A stretch of DNA of 64,000 nt from Actinoplanes aureus (GTDB taxonomy: Bacteria; Actinomycetota; Actinomycetes; Mycobacteriales; Micromonosporaceae), in assembly GCF_015704865.1 (NCBI RefSeq), contig NZ_JADQTO010000007.1, positions 186,001-250,000 on the forward strand, written 5' to 3'. Position numbers and translations under genes: made by a program. Within the stretch, counting starts at the first letter, position 1. The number at the start of each line of letters is the position of its first letter. Under the pieces are notes generated by a model. That model was not told the DNA's origin, made no database searches, and was given only the letters and a program-made list of their open reading frames with translations. Positions 28,357 through 35,414 of this stretch are shown one piece after another.

Positions 28357-28803
28357 ATGGCGGACTGCTTGTTCTGCGGCATCGTGGCGGGATCGAAGCC
28401 GGCGTTCATGGTGGCCTCATCGCCGGCGGGTGTCGCCTTCCTCGACATCCGTCCGGTGTTCAAGGGTCACGTCCTCGTGGTCCCGCGCCCGCACATCGTC
28501 GAGCTGACCGATCTGCCGATTTCCGATTTGCCGGATTACTTCCGCTTCGTCCAGCAGATTGCCGCCGCTGCGCCCACCGCTCTCGGCTCGCAGGGCACCT
28601 TCGTCGCGATGAACAACATCGTCTCCCAGTCGGTGCCGCACCTGCACACCCATGTCGTCCCCCGCACCAAGGGCGACGGCCTGCGCGGATTCTTCTGGCC
28701 GCGGCACAAGTACGCGAGCGACGACGAGGCCGCGGAGATCGCCGAGACCATTGGTAAGGAATACCTCCGTCTCAGCGTTACAGACCACGGACGAAGGGAG
28801 TGA
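28357..28803 (+). CDS. HIT-family nucleotide hydrolase/transferase
   Basis: A 148-residue histidine-triad protein. The N-terminal [16 protein letters not shown] with CxxC is a zinc-type feature of many HIT proteins, and the active site is [18 protein letters not shown] (H-x-H-x-H), where the middle His forms the nucleotidyl intermediate. [11 protein letters not shown] is also typical. Probably hydrolyses AMP-lysine-like or dinucleotide substrates; specificity unknown. No Shine-Dalgarno site; TAGTCT 6 nt upstream suggests a leaderless message. It overlaps msrA by 4 nt, so the two are an operon. Confidence 0.92.
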   Translation: MADCLFCGIVAGSKPAFMVASSPAGVAFLDIRPVFKGHVLVVPRPHIVELTDLPISDLPDYFRFVQQIAAAAPTALGSQGTFVAMNNIVSQSVPHLHTHVVPRTKGDGLRGFFWPRHKYASDDEAAEIAETIGKEYLRLSVTDHGRRE

Positions 28804-29465
28804 CCGTGTTCCTGCGGTACAAGAAGCTCGACCTGCCCACCGCCGAGACCGCCCTGCAGGGCCGGGACGCCGAGATTCCGGTCTCCGACACCCACACCGT
28901 GCTGGGCACACCGCTGAAGGGCCCGTGGCCGGCGGGACTCGAGGTCGCCGTCTTCGGAATGGGCTGTTTCTGGGGCGCGGAGCGCATCTTCTGGCAGCTC
29001 CCGGGCGTGCACTCGACGTCCGTCGGCTATGCCGGCGGCTTCACCGCCAACCCCACCTACGAGGAGACCTGCTCAGGCACGACCGGGCATGCTGAGGTGG
29101 TCCAGGTCGTCTACGACCCCAACAAGATCAGCTATGCGGACCTGCTGAAGGCATTCTGGGAGAACCACGACCCCACGCAGGGCATGCGGCAGGGCAACGA
29201 CGTCGGTACGCAGTACCGGTCGGCGATCTACACCACAACGGACGCCCAGGCGGCCACGGCTGAGGCGTCGCTGGAGGCCTTCCAGCCGGTGGTGACCGCA
29301 GCTGGTCGCGGCCAGATCACTACCGAGATCAAGCCGCTGACGACGTACTACTTCGCGGAGGATTACCACCAGCAGTACCTTTCAAGTGATAAAAACCCAA
29401 ACGGGTACTGCAACCACGGGCCGAACGGCATGACGTGCCCGATCGGTGTCGCTCGCACCAACTGA
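28800..29465 (+). CDS. msrA: Peptide-methionine (S)-S-oxide reductase MsrA, chimeric 3' end
   Basis: A 221-residue MsrA that reduces methionine S-sulfoxide. The catalytic Cys is in [16 protein letters not shown] (C56); [20 protein letters not shown] and [19 protein letters not shown] are family blocks; the resolving Cys pair is in [12 protein letters not shown] (C204, C213). From codon 189 on (core TACCACCAGCAGTA, 29364-29377) the sequence belongs to an integrated element; the displaced native end lies at 36950-37051. The element-encoded tail has the same length (33 residues) and differs by three residues, and it supplies both resolving cysteines. GTG start overlaps the HIT stop (GTGA); a second GTG at 28806 is possible. 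Confidence 0.95.
   Translation: MTVFLRYKKLDLPTAETALQGRDAEIPVSDTHTVLGTPLKGPWPAGLEVAVFGMGCFWGAERIFWQLPGVHSTSVGYAGGFTANPTYEETCSGTTGHAEVVQVVYDPNKISYADLLKAFWENHDPTQGMRQGNDVGTQYRSAIYTTTDAQAATAEASLEAFQPVVTAAGRGQITTEIKPLTTYYFAEDYHQQYLSSDKNPNGYCNHGPNGMTCPIGVARTN
29364..29377. repeat. attL core in msrA
   Basis: TACCACCAGCAGTA, identical to 36950-36963. It encodes the YHQQY residues of MsrA. Sequence to its right shows more A/T (CTTTCAAGTGATAAAAACCC) than host codons at the matching positions, so the crossover lies in this core. Confidence 0.8.
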
Positions 29466-29801
29466 TGCTCTTCTGATCTGGGCTCGTGCTCGCTTCGGCG
29501 GGTGCGGGCTCAGTTCGTTTCTGCCTGCCATCCCGTCGGCCGTCGACCCACCCTCCGGGGAGCGGGCCGCCGCCGGGGCCGCCGCTGCACGCCAAGCGTG
29601 AGGTACGTGCGGAGGCTGGCGGCCCCGGCGGTGGTCTGCTCGGCTTCGCCTGGGGCGACGGGCGGCGGGATGACTTCCTCCATCCCGGAGGCTTGAGATC
29701 CCCGCCGGAGGCATTGCTCTTTTGATCCTGCGCCGATCGTGAGCCGGTGCGCCGGCCGATGCCGGCGCTTGCGCCGCCAGCAGGCCGAGCGCGACCGGCG
29801 G
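29466..29801. other. Non-coding left end of the element
   Basis: 336 bp of GC-rich sequence between the spliced msrA stop and the GntR gene. I see no credible gene: open frames on both strands are Arg/Pro/Gly-rich and without start signals. In the circular form this segment would lie upstream of the integrase across the joined att site, so it may hold the integrase promoter (inference). Confidence 0.4.
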
Positions 29802-30020
29802 TCACTGCTCGCGGACGAACACTCCGACGCCTGGCAGAGTCTCGGTGATCTCCTTGACCCTCAGGATCTGCATGGCGCGGTCGATGACAGGTTCGGTCAC
29901 CTCGTATTGCGCGATCAACTCGCGGCGGCTGGGCAGCCGAGAGCCAGGCGGGAACTCGCCAGCGGCGATCCGCTTCTGAAGGTCGTCAGCGATCTCTTCG
30001 TATCGGTAGCGCGGCGGCAC
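29802..30020 (-). CDS. Short GntR-family regulator of the element
   Basis: A 72-residue protein consisting of only the GntR winged helix: YRYEEIADDLQKRIAAGEFP, PGSRLPSRRELIAQYEVTEP, VIDRAMQILRVKEITETLPG, VGVFVREQ. It has no effector domain. Starts at GTG with GAGGAG 8 nt upstream; an upstream in-frame start gives an unconserved 17-residue lead. Actinomycete integrative elements and plasmids usually encode a GntR repressor (KorSA type, much longer) that limits replication and transfer. A pair of 11-bp-spaced repeats lies about 40-60 bp upstream and is a likely autoregulatory site. Confidence 0.85.
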   Translation of the reverse strand: MPPRYRYEEIADDLQKRIAAGEFPPGSRLPSRRELIAQYEVTEPVIDRAMQILRVKEITETLPGVGVFVREQ

Positions 30021-30024
30021 AGGT

Positions 30025-30123
30025 GATCTCCTCGGTTGGCACTTCCGAGTAGACCACCAATGACTAGCCATTGACTACCCAACGCTAGCTGTGGGAGGTT
30101 GAAGGCGGATCTCCTCGGTTGGC
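30025..30123. repeat. 16-bp direct repeat of the gntR leader
   Basis: GATCTCCTCGGTTGGC occurs at 30025-30040 and 30108-30123. Read on the minus strand it contains the gntR ribosome site (GAGGAGATC), so the leader has been duplicated with the operator repeats in between. It may be the scar of a lost or replaced gene start. Confidence 0.6.
30057..30077. promoter_or_regulatory. Candidate GntR operator: helical-phase direct repeat
   Basis: CCAATGACTA and CCATTGACTA stand one nucleotide apart, so the repeat period is 11 bp, about one helix turn. It lies 37-57 bp upstream of the GntR start codon. The TTGACT inside could also act as a -35 element for the plus strand. Confidence 0.45.
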
Positions 30124-30177
30124 GCTTGGGAGACTCGGACAGCGCGGCCGGACGAGGCTGGTCCGTCCCGTGGTCAA

Positions 30178-30218
30178 GGCGAAGGCCCGGAGCAACCATG
30201 ATGCTCCGGGCCTTCGCC
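30178..30218. terminator. Strong hairpin in the element
   Basis: GGCGAAGGCCCGGAGC and GCTCCGGGCCTTCGCC form a perfect 16-bp stem over a 9-nt loop. It isolates the gntR promoter region from the small membrane gene. Confidence 0.85.
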
Positions 30219-30227
30219 TGCTCACTT

Positions 30228-30250
30228 TGCCCAAACCCGAAGGTTGGGCA
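30228..30250. terminator. Second, adjacent hairpin
   Basis: TGCCCAA and TTGGGCA with a 9-nt loop, 10 bp after the larger hairpin and 38 bp past the stop of the small membrane gene on the minus strand. Probably works together with the first. Confidence 0.5.
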
Positions 30251-30287
30251 CATACGCCCTCTGCTCTCCCAGCCCGCGATCGAGGGA

Positions 30288-30500
30288 TTACCTGCGACGC
30301 GGGTGGATCAAGCGTCGTACGACGTCAGACGGCCTGAGGAAGATCCATCCCGCCCGTTTTGGCTGCTGCCGTTGCTGTACTTCACTGCTGTACAGCAGCC
30401 ATTGCGGCTGAGAGCTACCGCCGGGATCGGGCACACGATCGAGCAGCGGACCACGCGAGCAGACCGCCACACCCGCCACCAAAGCTGCAGCAGCTAGCAC
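30288..30500 (-). CDS. Small membrane or exported protein of the element
   Basis: A 70-residue protein started at GTG with GAGGG 7 nt upstream. The N-terminus is hydrophobic (LAAAALVAGVAVC, residues 2-14), either an anchor or a lipoprotein-like signal ending at Cys14, followed by a polar tail rich in Arg, Gln and Pro. No family recognised. It is divergent from the two-helix membrane gene at 30555, with 54 bp between starts. Confidence 0.5.
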   Translation of the reverse strand: MLAAAALVAGVAVCSRGPLLDRVPDPGGSSQPQWLLYSSEVQQRQQPKRAGWIFLRPSDVVRRLIHPRRR

Positions 30501-30554
30501 GTATACACCCTCACCCGTAACGTGTGTAGCAGCCTGTCGATATTAGGGGTGACG

Positions 30555-31028
30555 GTGGCAGGGAAAATTCCTAGATCACGGGAGCATCGATTGCCAGAAT
30601 CTCGACGAGCTCCGCGCAGCGAGATGCACTCTGTTGATCTCACCAGCGAGGAGCTAACGGAAAGAGCAGATATCTCGTTCTTGGTGGAGGAGCGCGCCAA
30701 GGACAAGGAACGCCGGGATTTTCCGGGAGTGCTGCTGCAGTTTTCAACCCTTGTGGCGACGGGCTTGGGGGGTTTGGGGGCCTTCGCAGACTTAAAAGGT
30801 GTTCCGCTGGGAGGTCCCACGCTTGTCATTCTTGGCACCATACTGGTGCTCTTTGGGATCGCATTGCTCATACTTGTTACCCGGCGTGCTTCCCGTGATC
30901 GAGACAAGACTATTGCGATTAATCAGGTCGATGATCCTGAACTCCGTCTATTAGCTGCGCATCTGATGCAGGACCAGGACGACCTCAATAGAGGACTGTC
31001 GGTTCACGCGCTGCCGGGAGGGCGCTGA
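30555..31028 (+). CDS. Two-helix membrane protein, partner of the histone-fold protein
   Basis: A 157-residue protein from GTG with AGGGG 5 nt upstream (an ATG at 30624 is an alternative). Residues about 30-55 form a charged helix (LTSEELTERADISFLVEERA, KDKERRDF); two membrane helices follow, about 57-79 (GVLLQFSTLVATGLGGLGAF) and 88-109 (GGPTLVILGTILVLFGIALL), then RRASRDRDK and an acidic C-terminal segment (DDPELRLLAAHLMQDQDDL). Codon usage is A/T-richer than the chromosome. Only 5 bp separate it from the next gene, so the two products probably work together. No family recognised. Confidence 0.65.
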   Translation: MAGKIPRSREHRLPESRRAPRSEMHSVDLTSEELTERADISFLVEERAKDKERRDFPGVLLQFSTLVATGLGGLGAFADLKGVPLGGPTLVILGTILVLFGIALLILVTRRASRDRDKTIAINQVDDPELRLLAAHLMQDQDDLNRGLSVHALPGGR

Positions 31029-31033
31029 TACCG

Positions 31034-31510
31034 ATGACCAATCCCCCGATTCAGTCCAACCCTGCGCAACAACCGCTGCCGTCCAATATCTCTCTTGCCA
31101 TCCAGCGAATAAACAGTGAACTCACCCGTCGGTCTTCGGAGCCTATGAGCTTGAGCCCACAGGCACGAGCGAAGCTAGAACTACTCCAGGCTGAATATCT
31201 AGCAGACCTGGGACAAGAAGCGGTCAGGATGGCTCGCAAAGACGATCTACGGACCGTAGACGAAGCCCACGTCAATCGTGCATCCTCGCGAATGGGGACT
31301 CATGCAAGAGGCGCGAGCGCATTAGCACATGCAGCGAATACGATTGGCGGTGTGATTGCGGGTGCAGCGCTTGCGTCGACATACGCAATTCTATTCACTG
31401 CCGGCCCTCACGATACTACTGAGATCGTAGTTGCGATCGTACTCGCTGCCGTTGGCTTTTCCCTACTCGCCATCGGCTTGACCATGACTTTCCTCCATGG
31501 GCGCCGGTGA
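31034..31510 (+). CDS. Membrane-tethered histone-fold-like protein
   Basis: A 158-residue protein. Residues about 18-86 read as a histone fold: short helix 1 (ISLAIQRINSELTRR), loop SSEPMSLS, a long helix 2 (AKLELLQAEYLADLGQEAVR), loop MARKDDLRT, and helix 3 (VDEAHVNRASSRM). The spacing of Tyr, EA and the RTV-x3-HV end matches archaeal-type histones, where EEAxxLA and TVxxxDV are typical. Two membrane helices follow, about 101-122 (AANTIGGVIAGAALASTYAI) and 130-153. So a DNA-binding-like module would be held at the membrane. Assignment is by eye and needs a profile search. Co-transcribed with the upstream two-helix protein. Confidence 0.6.
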   Translation: MTNPPIQSNPAQQPLPSNISLAIQRINSELTRRSSEPMSLSPQARAKLELLQAEYLADLGQEAVRMARKDDLRTVDEAHVNRASSRMGTHARGASALAHAANTIGGVIAGAALASTYAILFTAGPHDTTEIVVAIVLAAVGFSLLAIGLTMTFLHGRR

Positions 31511-31635
31511 GGTCTGAATCCGGCGTACAGGCCGACTCGTCCGTCGCCCACAAGGTCACGACCATCAGGACGGCGCTGGCTCGGCCTTATACATAGGCGT
31601 TGCTGGGCAACATCAGTCAGCGTTGGTCGCCGTCA

Positions 31636-31668
31636 GACGCCCTGACGACGCCCTGACGACGCCCTCAG
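31636..31668. repeat. Three 11-bp tandem repeats
   Basis: GACGCCCTGAC occurs three times in tandem, the last copy ending CTCAG instead of CTGAC. The period is close to one helix turn. Function unknown; could be a protein-binding array or simple slippage. Confidence 0.7.
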
Positions 31669-31720
31669 CAACCCTCCTGAGGGGGTCATCCCGGTCGCCT
31701 GGGCTCCGCCCATGCCGGGC

Positions 31721-31767
31721 CATCGGCGGGACGTCAAATAGCCTCACCGTTTGACGTCCCGCCGATG
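31721..31767 (+). terminator. Strong hairpin after the histone-fold gene
   Basis: CATCGGCGGGACGTCAAA and TTTGACGTCCCGCCGATG form a perfect 18-bp stem over an 11-nt loop; flanking ATGCC/GGCAT extend it imperfectly. Located 210 bp after the histone-fold gene and 160 bp after the stop of the convergent small gene. Confidence 0.8.
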
Positions 31768-31927
31768 GGCTGGCATCCCTCCGGGCAGGCGATCGGGGTG
31801 GCACCCGACCCACCGCAACCATCATCCTCCGTAGGTGACCGCACTTCCGTCATCCTGGGAGCCAGCCCGTCCGGCGAGGACCAGGGCTTGGACGGTAACC
31901 CCCTCGCTTCGCGCGATCGACCTCATG

Positions 31928-32350
31928 TCAGCCCGGAGCTGTTCCTATACTCCATGCCGCGACATGATCCTGGCGGACCCGCCACGGCATAGGGCCGATT
32001 TCTTTACTCCCAGTATTCAAGACGCCGCCTACAACATGCAGATAGGCACCGGAGTGGTCGATGAATTCATTATCTGCTCTCAGTCGCCCCATCTCAGAGA
32101 GCAGACCCTGAAACGCACCGGAGAATTCACCAGCCCTCCCCTCTCCCTTTTTGAACGCTTCGAACCATTCCTGGTACCAGGTAGATTTCTTCACCAGCCT
32201 ACCCGTAAGAACGCCACCGGGCATCGACAGGACGATGGAACAACTGGCGTCGATGATATTGATGACGCCATTCAAGAGCGATAGCGTTTCATCGACATCT
32301 GGGCCACCTACCCGATCCGGGTAGTCGGGAGACGACGGGAAATTTTCCAT
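31928..32350 (-). CDS. Hypothetical protein divergent from the NYN nuclease
   Basis: A 140-residue protein with a good start: GGAGA lies 5 nt before the ATG. Acidic N-terminus, then a helix-rich middle (DETLSLLNGVINIIDASCSI, VLTGRLVKKSTWYQEWFEAF, FQGLLSEMGRLRADNEF) and no clear membrane segment or motif. Base composition near 52% GC, far below the chromosome. Its start codon is 65 bp from that of the NYN gene, so the pair shares a regulatory region. I cannot assign a family; a role as partner or inhibitor of the nuclease is only a suggestion from position. Confidence 0.6.
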   Translation of the reverse strand: MENFPSSPDYPDRVGGPDVDETLSLLNGVINIIDASCSIVLSMPGGVLTGRLVKKSTWYQEWFEAFKKGEGRAGEFSGAFQGLLSEMGRLRADNEFIDHSGAYLHVVGGVLNTGSKEIGPMPWRVRQDHVAAWSIGTAPG

Positions 32351-32415
32351 TGATTCTCCGACACGAGTGGGCCATAATCTTGCAGGCAGGACACTCTACT
32401 GAAACCTGGTGCTTC

Positions 32416-33096
32416 ATGTCTAGTCGAATGGTCGGCATAGTAGATGCGGGGTTCGTTACTCGCTCCGCGAGGACACTCACGAGGCAACCTGATCTTGAGT
32501 TTGAGCCAGTGGAACTTGCGTCCTGGCTATCTACGGCGGGAACGAGGCTAGGCGCGCCATTCCTCAGGGCGTACTGGTACGACGGCGCACATGCGCCAGG
32601 CGTGCCACAATTCGCGCATCAGCGAGAAAAATTCGCAAAGCTTGAGCGCACTCCAGGAATACAGCTCCGGCTAGGTCACCTAGAGAAGAGAAAATTCGAC
32701 TACAAGCCAGCACTTCGCAAGGCCACTGAGGAGATGGGCATTGACTACGAAGAGTTGATGCGCCGCTTCAGGCCCGAAGCTTTTTACCAGCAAAAGGGCG
32801 TGGATAGCCTCATCGTTCTTGACATGGTTCGCCTAATTCAACAAGGCGCTTGCTCGCACATCGTACTGATGGCGGGTGACAGGGATCTTGCCGAAGCAGT
32901 CAGAACCGTGCAACAACTGGGAGCTACAGTTGTGTTGGCAATACCTGAGGGCGCACCGGTAGCTATTGAAGTTAGAAACCTCGCCGATGAGGTAGTAATT
33001 TGGTCCACGCAGACGGTTGCTCGACTAACAAAGCCTTTTATGGACCGCTTTGAAGCTGTTGTGCAGATGGAGACCGACGACCTCGCGAGCAGCTAA
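32416..33096 (+). CDS. NYN-domain (PIN-like) putative ribonuclease
   Basis: A 226-residue protein. The NYN acidic residues are in place: MVGIVDAGFV (D10), the internal QKGVDSLIVLDMVRL (D130, D136) and LMAGDRDLAEAV (D155, D157), followed by LGATVVLAIPEGAPVA and LADEVVIW, the usual closing strands. These residues bind the metal ion in PIN-like RNases. Low GC and position in an integrative element suggest a defence or competition role (inference). Starts at 32416 or 32428; neither has a clear ribosome site. Followed 30 bp later by a strong terminator. Confidence 0.8.
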   Translation: MSSRMVGIVDAGFVTRSARTLTRQPDLEFEPVELASWLSTAGTRLGAPFLRAYWYDGAHAPGVPQFAHQREKFAKLERTPGIQLRLGHLEKRKFDYKPALRKATEEMGIDYEELMRRFRPEAFYQQKGVDSLIVLDMVRLIQQGACSHIVLMAGDRDLAEAVRTVQQLGATVVLAIPEGAPVAIEVRNLADEVVIWSTQTVARLTKPFMDRFEAVVQMETDDLASS

Positions 33097-33126
33097 AGCG
33101 GCTTTGACAGAATTGCCGTAGTTCCG

Positions 33127-33181
33127 AAAGACCCCTGACACGGCTACAGGAGCCGCAGCTCAGGGGTCTTTGTCTTCGCGC
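33127..33181 (+). terminator. Terminator after the NYN gene
   Basis: AAAGACCCCTGA and TCAGGGGTCTTT pair perfectly over a 31-nt loop that itself contains GGCT/AGCC. The trailing TTTGTCTT gives a T-rich end. Confidence 0.8.
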
Positions 33182-33289
33182 CTGCCGCCGGGCTGGAACC
33201 GCCGGCGCCGCCGCGTAGCAGAGGCGTCCGGCGGCGGGCCTCCGGCCCCGGCCCTGCTAGGCGGCGCGACCGGGTCGCGGAGCGGCCCG

Positions 33290-33335
33290 GCTTGACCCTG
33301 TATTGAAATTCGTAACCATGGATCGGCGGTCAAGC
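33290..33335. repeat. Hairpin with conserved loop sequence, copy 1
   Basis: GCTTGACC and GGTCAAGC form an 8-bp stem; the loop begins CTGTATTGAAAT. The same 14-bp string CCCTGTATTGAAAT (33296-33309) recurs at 39116-39129, also in the loop of a hairpin whose stem is different. It overlaps the rep stop codon. Confidence 0.55.
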
Positions 33336-34730
33336 TGCTCCGATGCGGCGTGCGGTCACCTGCCCGGCGCGGATGCCGTCAACGATCATCTCTTCACCGC
33401 GCGCCAGGCCCGAACGGGAGAACTTCCACTTGGCGTCGACCAGGATCTCTCGTTCATCACGTGCGGGTAACCCCTCGGCCTGGCGGCGTTCGGCCTCCTG
33501 GTGCGCCTTCCGCTCATCGCGCAGCTCGCCGTACGTGACTGAGTAGCGCCGACTTTTGGTGGCGGCGTGGCCTCGGTAGCCGAGCATGTGAGCCCACCGG
33601 CCGAACGGCACCTCTCCATATGCTGACACGCCATCGAGGGCGAAGCAGGTCCGCACCATGCACTCGGTGTGGGCGGGCAGGTGCAGGTGTTGCAGGGCGT
33701 CAAGGTTCTTGATCCTGCGCGGTGGCAGACCGGTGATCTCGCCGCCCTTGGTGACGTACTTGGCGATGTAACGGGCGACGTTACGGCTGGTGATGCCTCC
33801 GCCGGCTTCGGCGATCGTCTGGGTGTCCACCTGGGTGCCGAAGCGCAGTTCTCGGAAGGCCCAGTCCGGATCGGCCGGATCCGGCACAATCATGGAGGTA
33901 GTCGCGACGGCACGGCGCAAGCAATCATCCAGCAGGTCAACGGTCGCCCACACCGGAGGCGACGTTTCGGGACCATCCGGGCCGTCGATGCGGATCACGC
34001 TGTGGAAGTGGATGACGCCCCGCGCCTGGTACTCGGCGACCTTGAAGAACGACACCTTGGCAACCTTGCCCAGCGCGCTTCGGCTCAGTCCGACCGTGGC
34101 CGCGACCTCACGCCGTAGGTAGATGGTCAACCGCTTCCACAGCTCACCGGCGTACGCGTTGAACAGCACGGCACCGGCGTAGTCGTAGCAGTCCGGGCAC
34201 AGCGCCCCGCCGGCTCGTGGGTCGTCCTCTCCGTGGCGTTCCCGGCAGGACATGACGACACCGTGCGGGCACTTCTCGGCGTTGCGCCGGACTCTGCATC
34301 GCAACGGCTTGCCGTCGCGGCCCATGGTCTTGTGGCGGGTGTGCACCGCGCCGAAGGACGGCGCGGTGAGCGTCGCGAAGATGGCCGGATGCTCGGCGAC
34401 CGTCTCCGGGATGCCCTTGCCACCCGTGAGACCAGCGCTCGCCACCTGGTACGTGTCGTCACGGTGCAACTGCGAGCACGACGGGCAGACAGCGGCTCGC
34501 CGGTTCCCGCAGCGGACCAGTCGATACCCGGTGGGCTCGTCGTCGGTGCTGTAGTGATCCAGCACCTCACCTGTCTCCGCGTCGGTGACGGTGCGGTAGC
34601 CGCGCATTCGGGTGGGATTCGAGCACGCCCCCGTCGACCTGACCTGCTTCTGCCACTCCTGGAAGTCGGGCATCGCCATCCGGGCGGCCATCGCGCGGAT
34701 GTCCTCGGGGAGAGCTTCGAGCCCGCTCAT
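33330..34730 (-). CDS. RepSA-like rolling-circle replication initiator
   Basis: A 466-residue initiator of the actinomycete RepSA type. Cysteine pairs CGNRRAAVCPSC (C74, C82, C85) and later CPHGVVMSC, CPDC suggest zinc sites; AIFATLTAPSFGAVHTRH is Rep motif I; the metal-binding HUH motif is GVIHFHSVIRIDG (H241, H243); VARYIAKYVTKGG near residue 330 carries the likely nicking Tyr. Such proteins nick the element origin to start rolling-circle replication after excision. Overlaps the upstream small gene by 4 nt (ATGA). GC is higher than that of the cargo genes. Confidence 0.92.
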   Translation of the reverse strand: MSGLEALPEDIRAMAARMAMPDFQEWQKQVRSTGACSNPTRMRGYRTVTDAETGEVLDHYSTDDEPTGYRLVRCGNRRAAVCPSCSQLHRDDTYQVASAGLTGGKGIPETVAEHPAIFATLTAPSFGAVHTRHKTMGRDGKPLRCRVRRNAEKCPHGVVMSCRERHGEDDPRAGGALCPDCYDYAGAVLFNAYAGELWKRLTIYLRREVAATVGLSRSALGKVAKVSFFKVAEYQARGVIHFHSVIRIDGPDGPETSPPVWATVDLLDDCLRRAVATTSMIVPDPADPDWAFRELRFGTQVDTQTIAEAGGGITSRNVARYIAKYVTKGGEITGLPPRRIKNLDALQHLHLPAHTECMVRTCFALDGVSAYGEVPFGRWAHMLGYRGHAATKSRRYSVTYGELRDERKAHQEAERRQAEGLPARDEREILVDAKWKFSRSGLARGEEMIVDGIRAGQVTARRIGAA

Positions 34731-34912
34731 GCAGCCCTGCCCAGCGCCGGACCGCTGCGATCATCGCTGGACCGTTCGTCTTCCGCGCTGGTCCGCGGCT
34801 GCGTCAGGTCAACGCCGAGGATCGCGCCAATGCGTTGCCACTTCTCTTCCGACCACACGGGGGACGCGGCGGCTTGCCTGCGGCCCCATTCACGTGCACT
34901 GACCGTTGCCAA
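34727..34912 (-). CDS. Small protein translationally coupled to Rep
   Basis: A 61-residue protein, ATVSAREWGRRQAAASPVWS EEKW being its start region (shown here split), with a hydrophilic acidic tail. The best start is TTG at 34912, with AAGGAG 10 nt upstream; other in-frame starts further upstream are less supported. Its stop overlaps the rep ATG (ATGA), so the two are co-translated. It could be a small DNA-binding accessory; size and position recall the excisionase or pre-rep gene of other integrative elements, but no helix-turn-helix is convincing. Confidence 0.5.
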   Translation of the reverse strand: MATVSAREWGRRQAAASPVWSEEKWQRIGAILGVDLTQPRTSAEDERSSDDRSGPALGRAA

Positions 34913-34929
34913 CTTGTGGCGGCTCCTTC

Positions 34930-35027
34930 CTCGATTCCGGGAAAAGAGCGCGCGAGATCGCCACACCGGCAATCGGTGCGGAAATGATGGCGACGGATGC
35001 TACGGAAGCGTGATTCCTGGAATCGAG
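34930..35027. promoter_or_regulatory. Inverted repeat pair upstream of the rep operon
   Basis: CTCGATTCCGGGAA (34930-34943) and TTCCTGGAATCGAG (35014-35027) are inverted copies with one mismatch, 70 bp apart. The second contains a perfect 13-bp palindrome GATTCCTGGAATC, a likely operator; the first is a half-degraded copy touching the ribosome site of the small gene. They are good candidates for control of rep by a dimeric regulator, possibly with DNA looping (inference). Confidence 0.45.
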
Positions 35028-35294
35028 AAAGATGTGGGCCTGATGCGTCTGCCTACCGCCGTAACGGCCGTGGCTCCGGTTGCCCCACGACGGCGGTCCT
35101 CTCGTTGCTCTAGCGGCCGATCCCGGTTAGCTCATCAAGGCAGAGGGCGCATGCTTCCGTATTCAGATGTGACGATGTTCGCGGCTCCGCGATCGAGAAT
35201 AGCGCTCTGAATCATGGCTTCCAGCCAATTGATACGGCGGCCGGTCAGAAAGCAACTCGCTGTCACGACGACGGGTTCTGACCGTAGGACACCG

Positions 35295-35354
35295 CTGGTG
35301 TCCACTGGCGTCCGTTGAGGTCCAGTGAGATCTGATGAGAACTAATGACAAACA
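35295..35354. repeat. Six diverged 10-bp tandem repeats (iteron-like)
   Basis: Consecutive units CTGGTGTCCA, CTGGCGTCCG, TTGAGGTCCA, GTGAGATCTG, ATGAGAACTA and ATGACAAACA share TG at positions 2-3 in all six and a graded NTGAGNTCCA consensus. The array lies 60 bp past the integrase stop on the minus strand. Ten-bp phasing places each unit on the same helix face. Confidence 0.6.
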
Positions 35355-35414
35355 ACGGGAGAGGGTGGCCCACATCACAGATCTTGCGCTCCGTGACGGC
35401 GCAGGGCGCGGCGA

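Larger units (their letters stand above)
31511..31927. other. 417-bp non-coding stretch with repeats and a hairpin
   Basis: No credible gene. It holds three 11-bp tandem repeats (31636-31668), a strong hairpin (31721-31767) and GC-rich sequence up to the end of the convergent small gene. Confidence 0.5.
34913..35414. other. 502-bp non-coding region between rep operon and integrase
   Basis: No credible gene on either strand. It contains the inverted operator-like pair (34930-35027), the rep promoter presumably, and the 10-bp repeat array (35295-35354). As the only long non-coding interval next to rep, it is the best candidate for a double-stranded origin of replication (inference). Confidence 0.45.

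Noticed and set aside
29382..29805. Minus-strand frames over the left end of the element
   Set aside because: Arg/Pro/Ala-rich translation with no start signal, partly antisense to msrA.
35295..35354. CRISPR or microsatellite interpretation of the 10-bp repeats
   Set aside because: Units are 10 bp, contiguous and diverged; there are no spacers and no cas genes.
35163..35378. A 71-codon minus-strand frame between rep and integrase
   Set aside because: Arg/Ser/His-rich, no ribosome site, and it covers the 10-bp repeat array.
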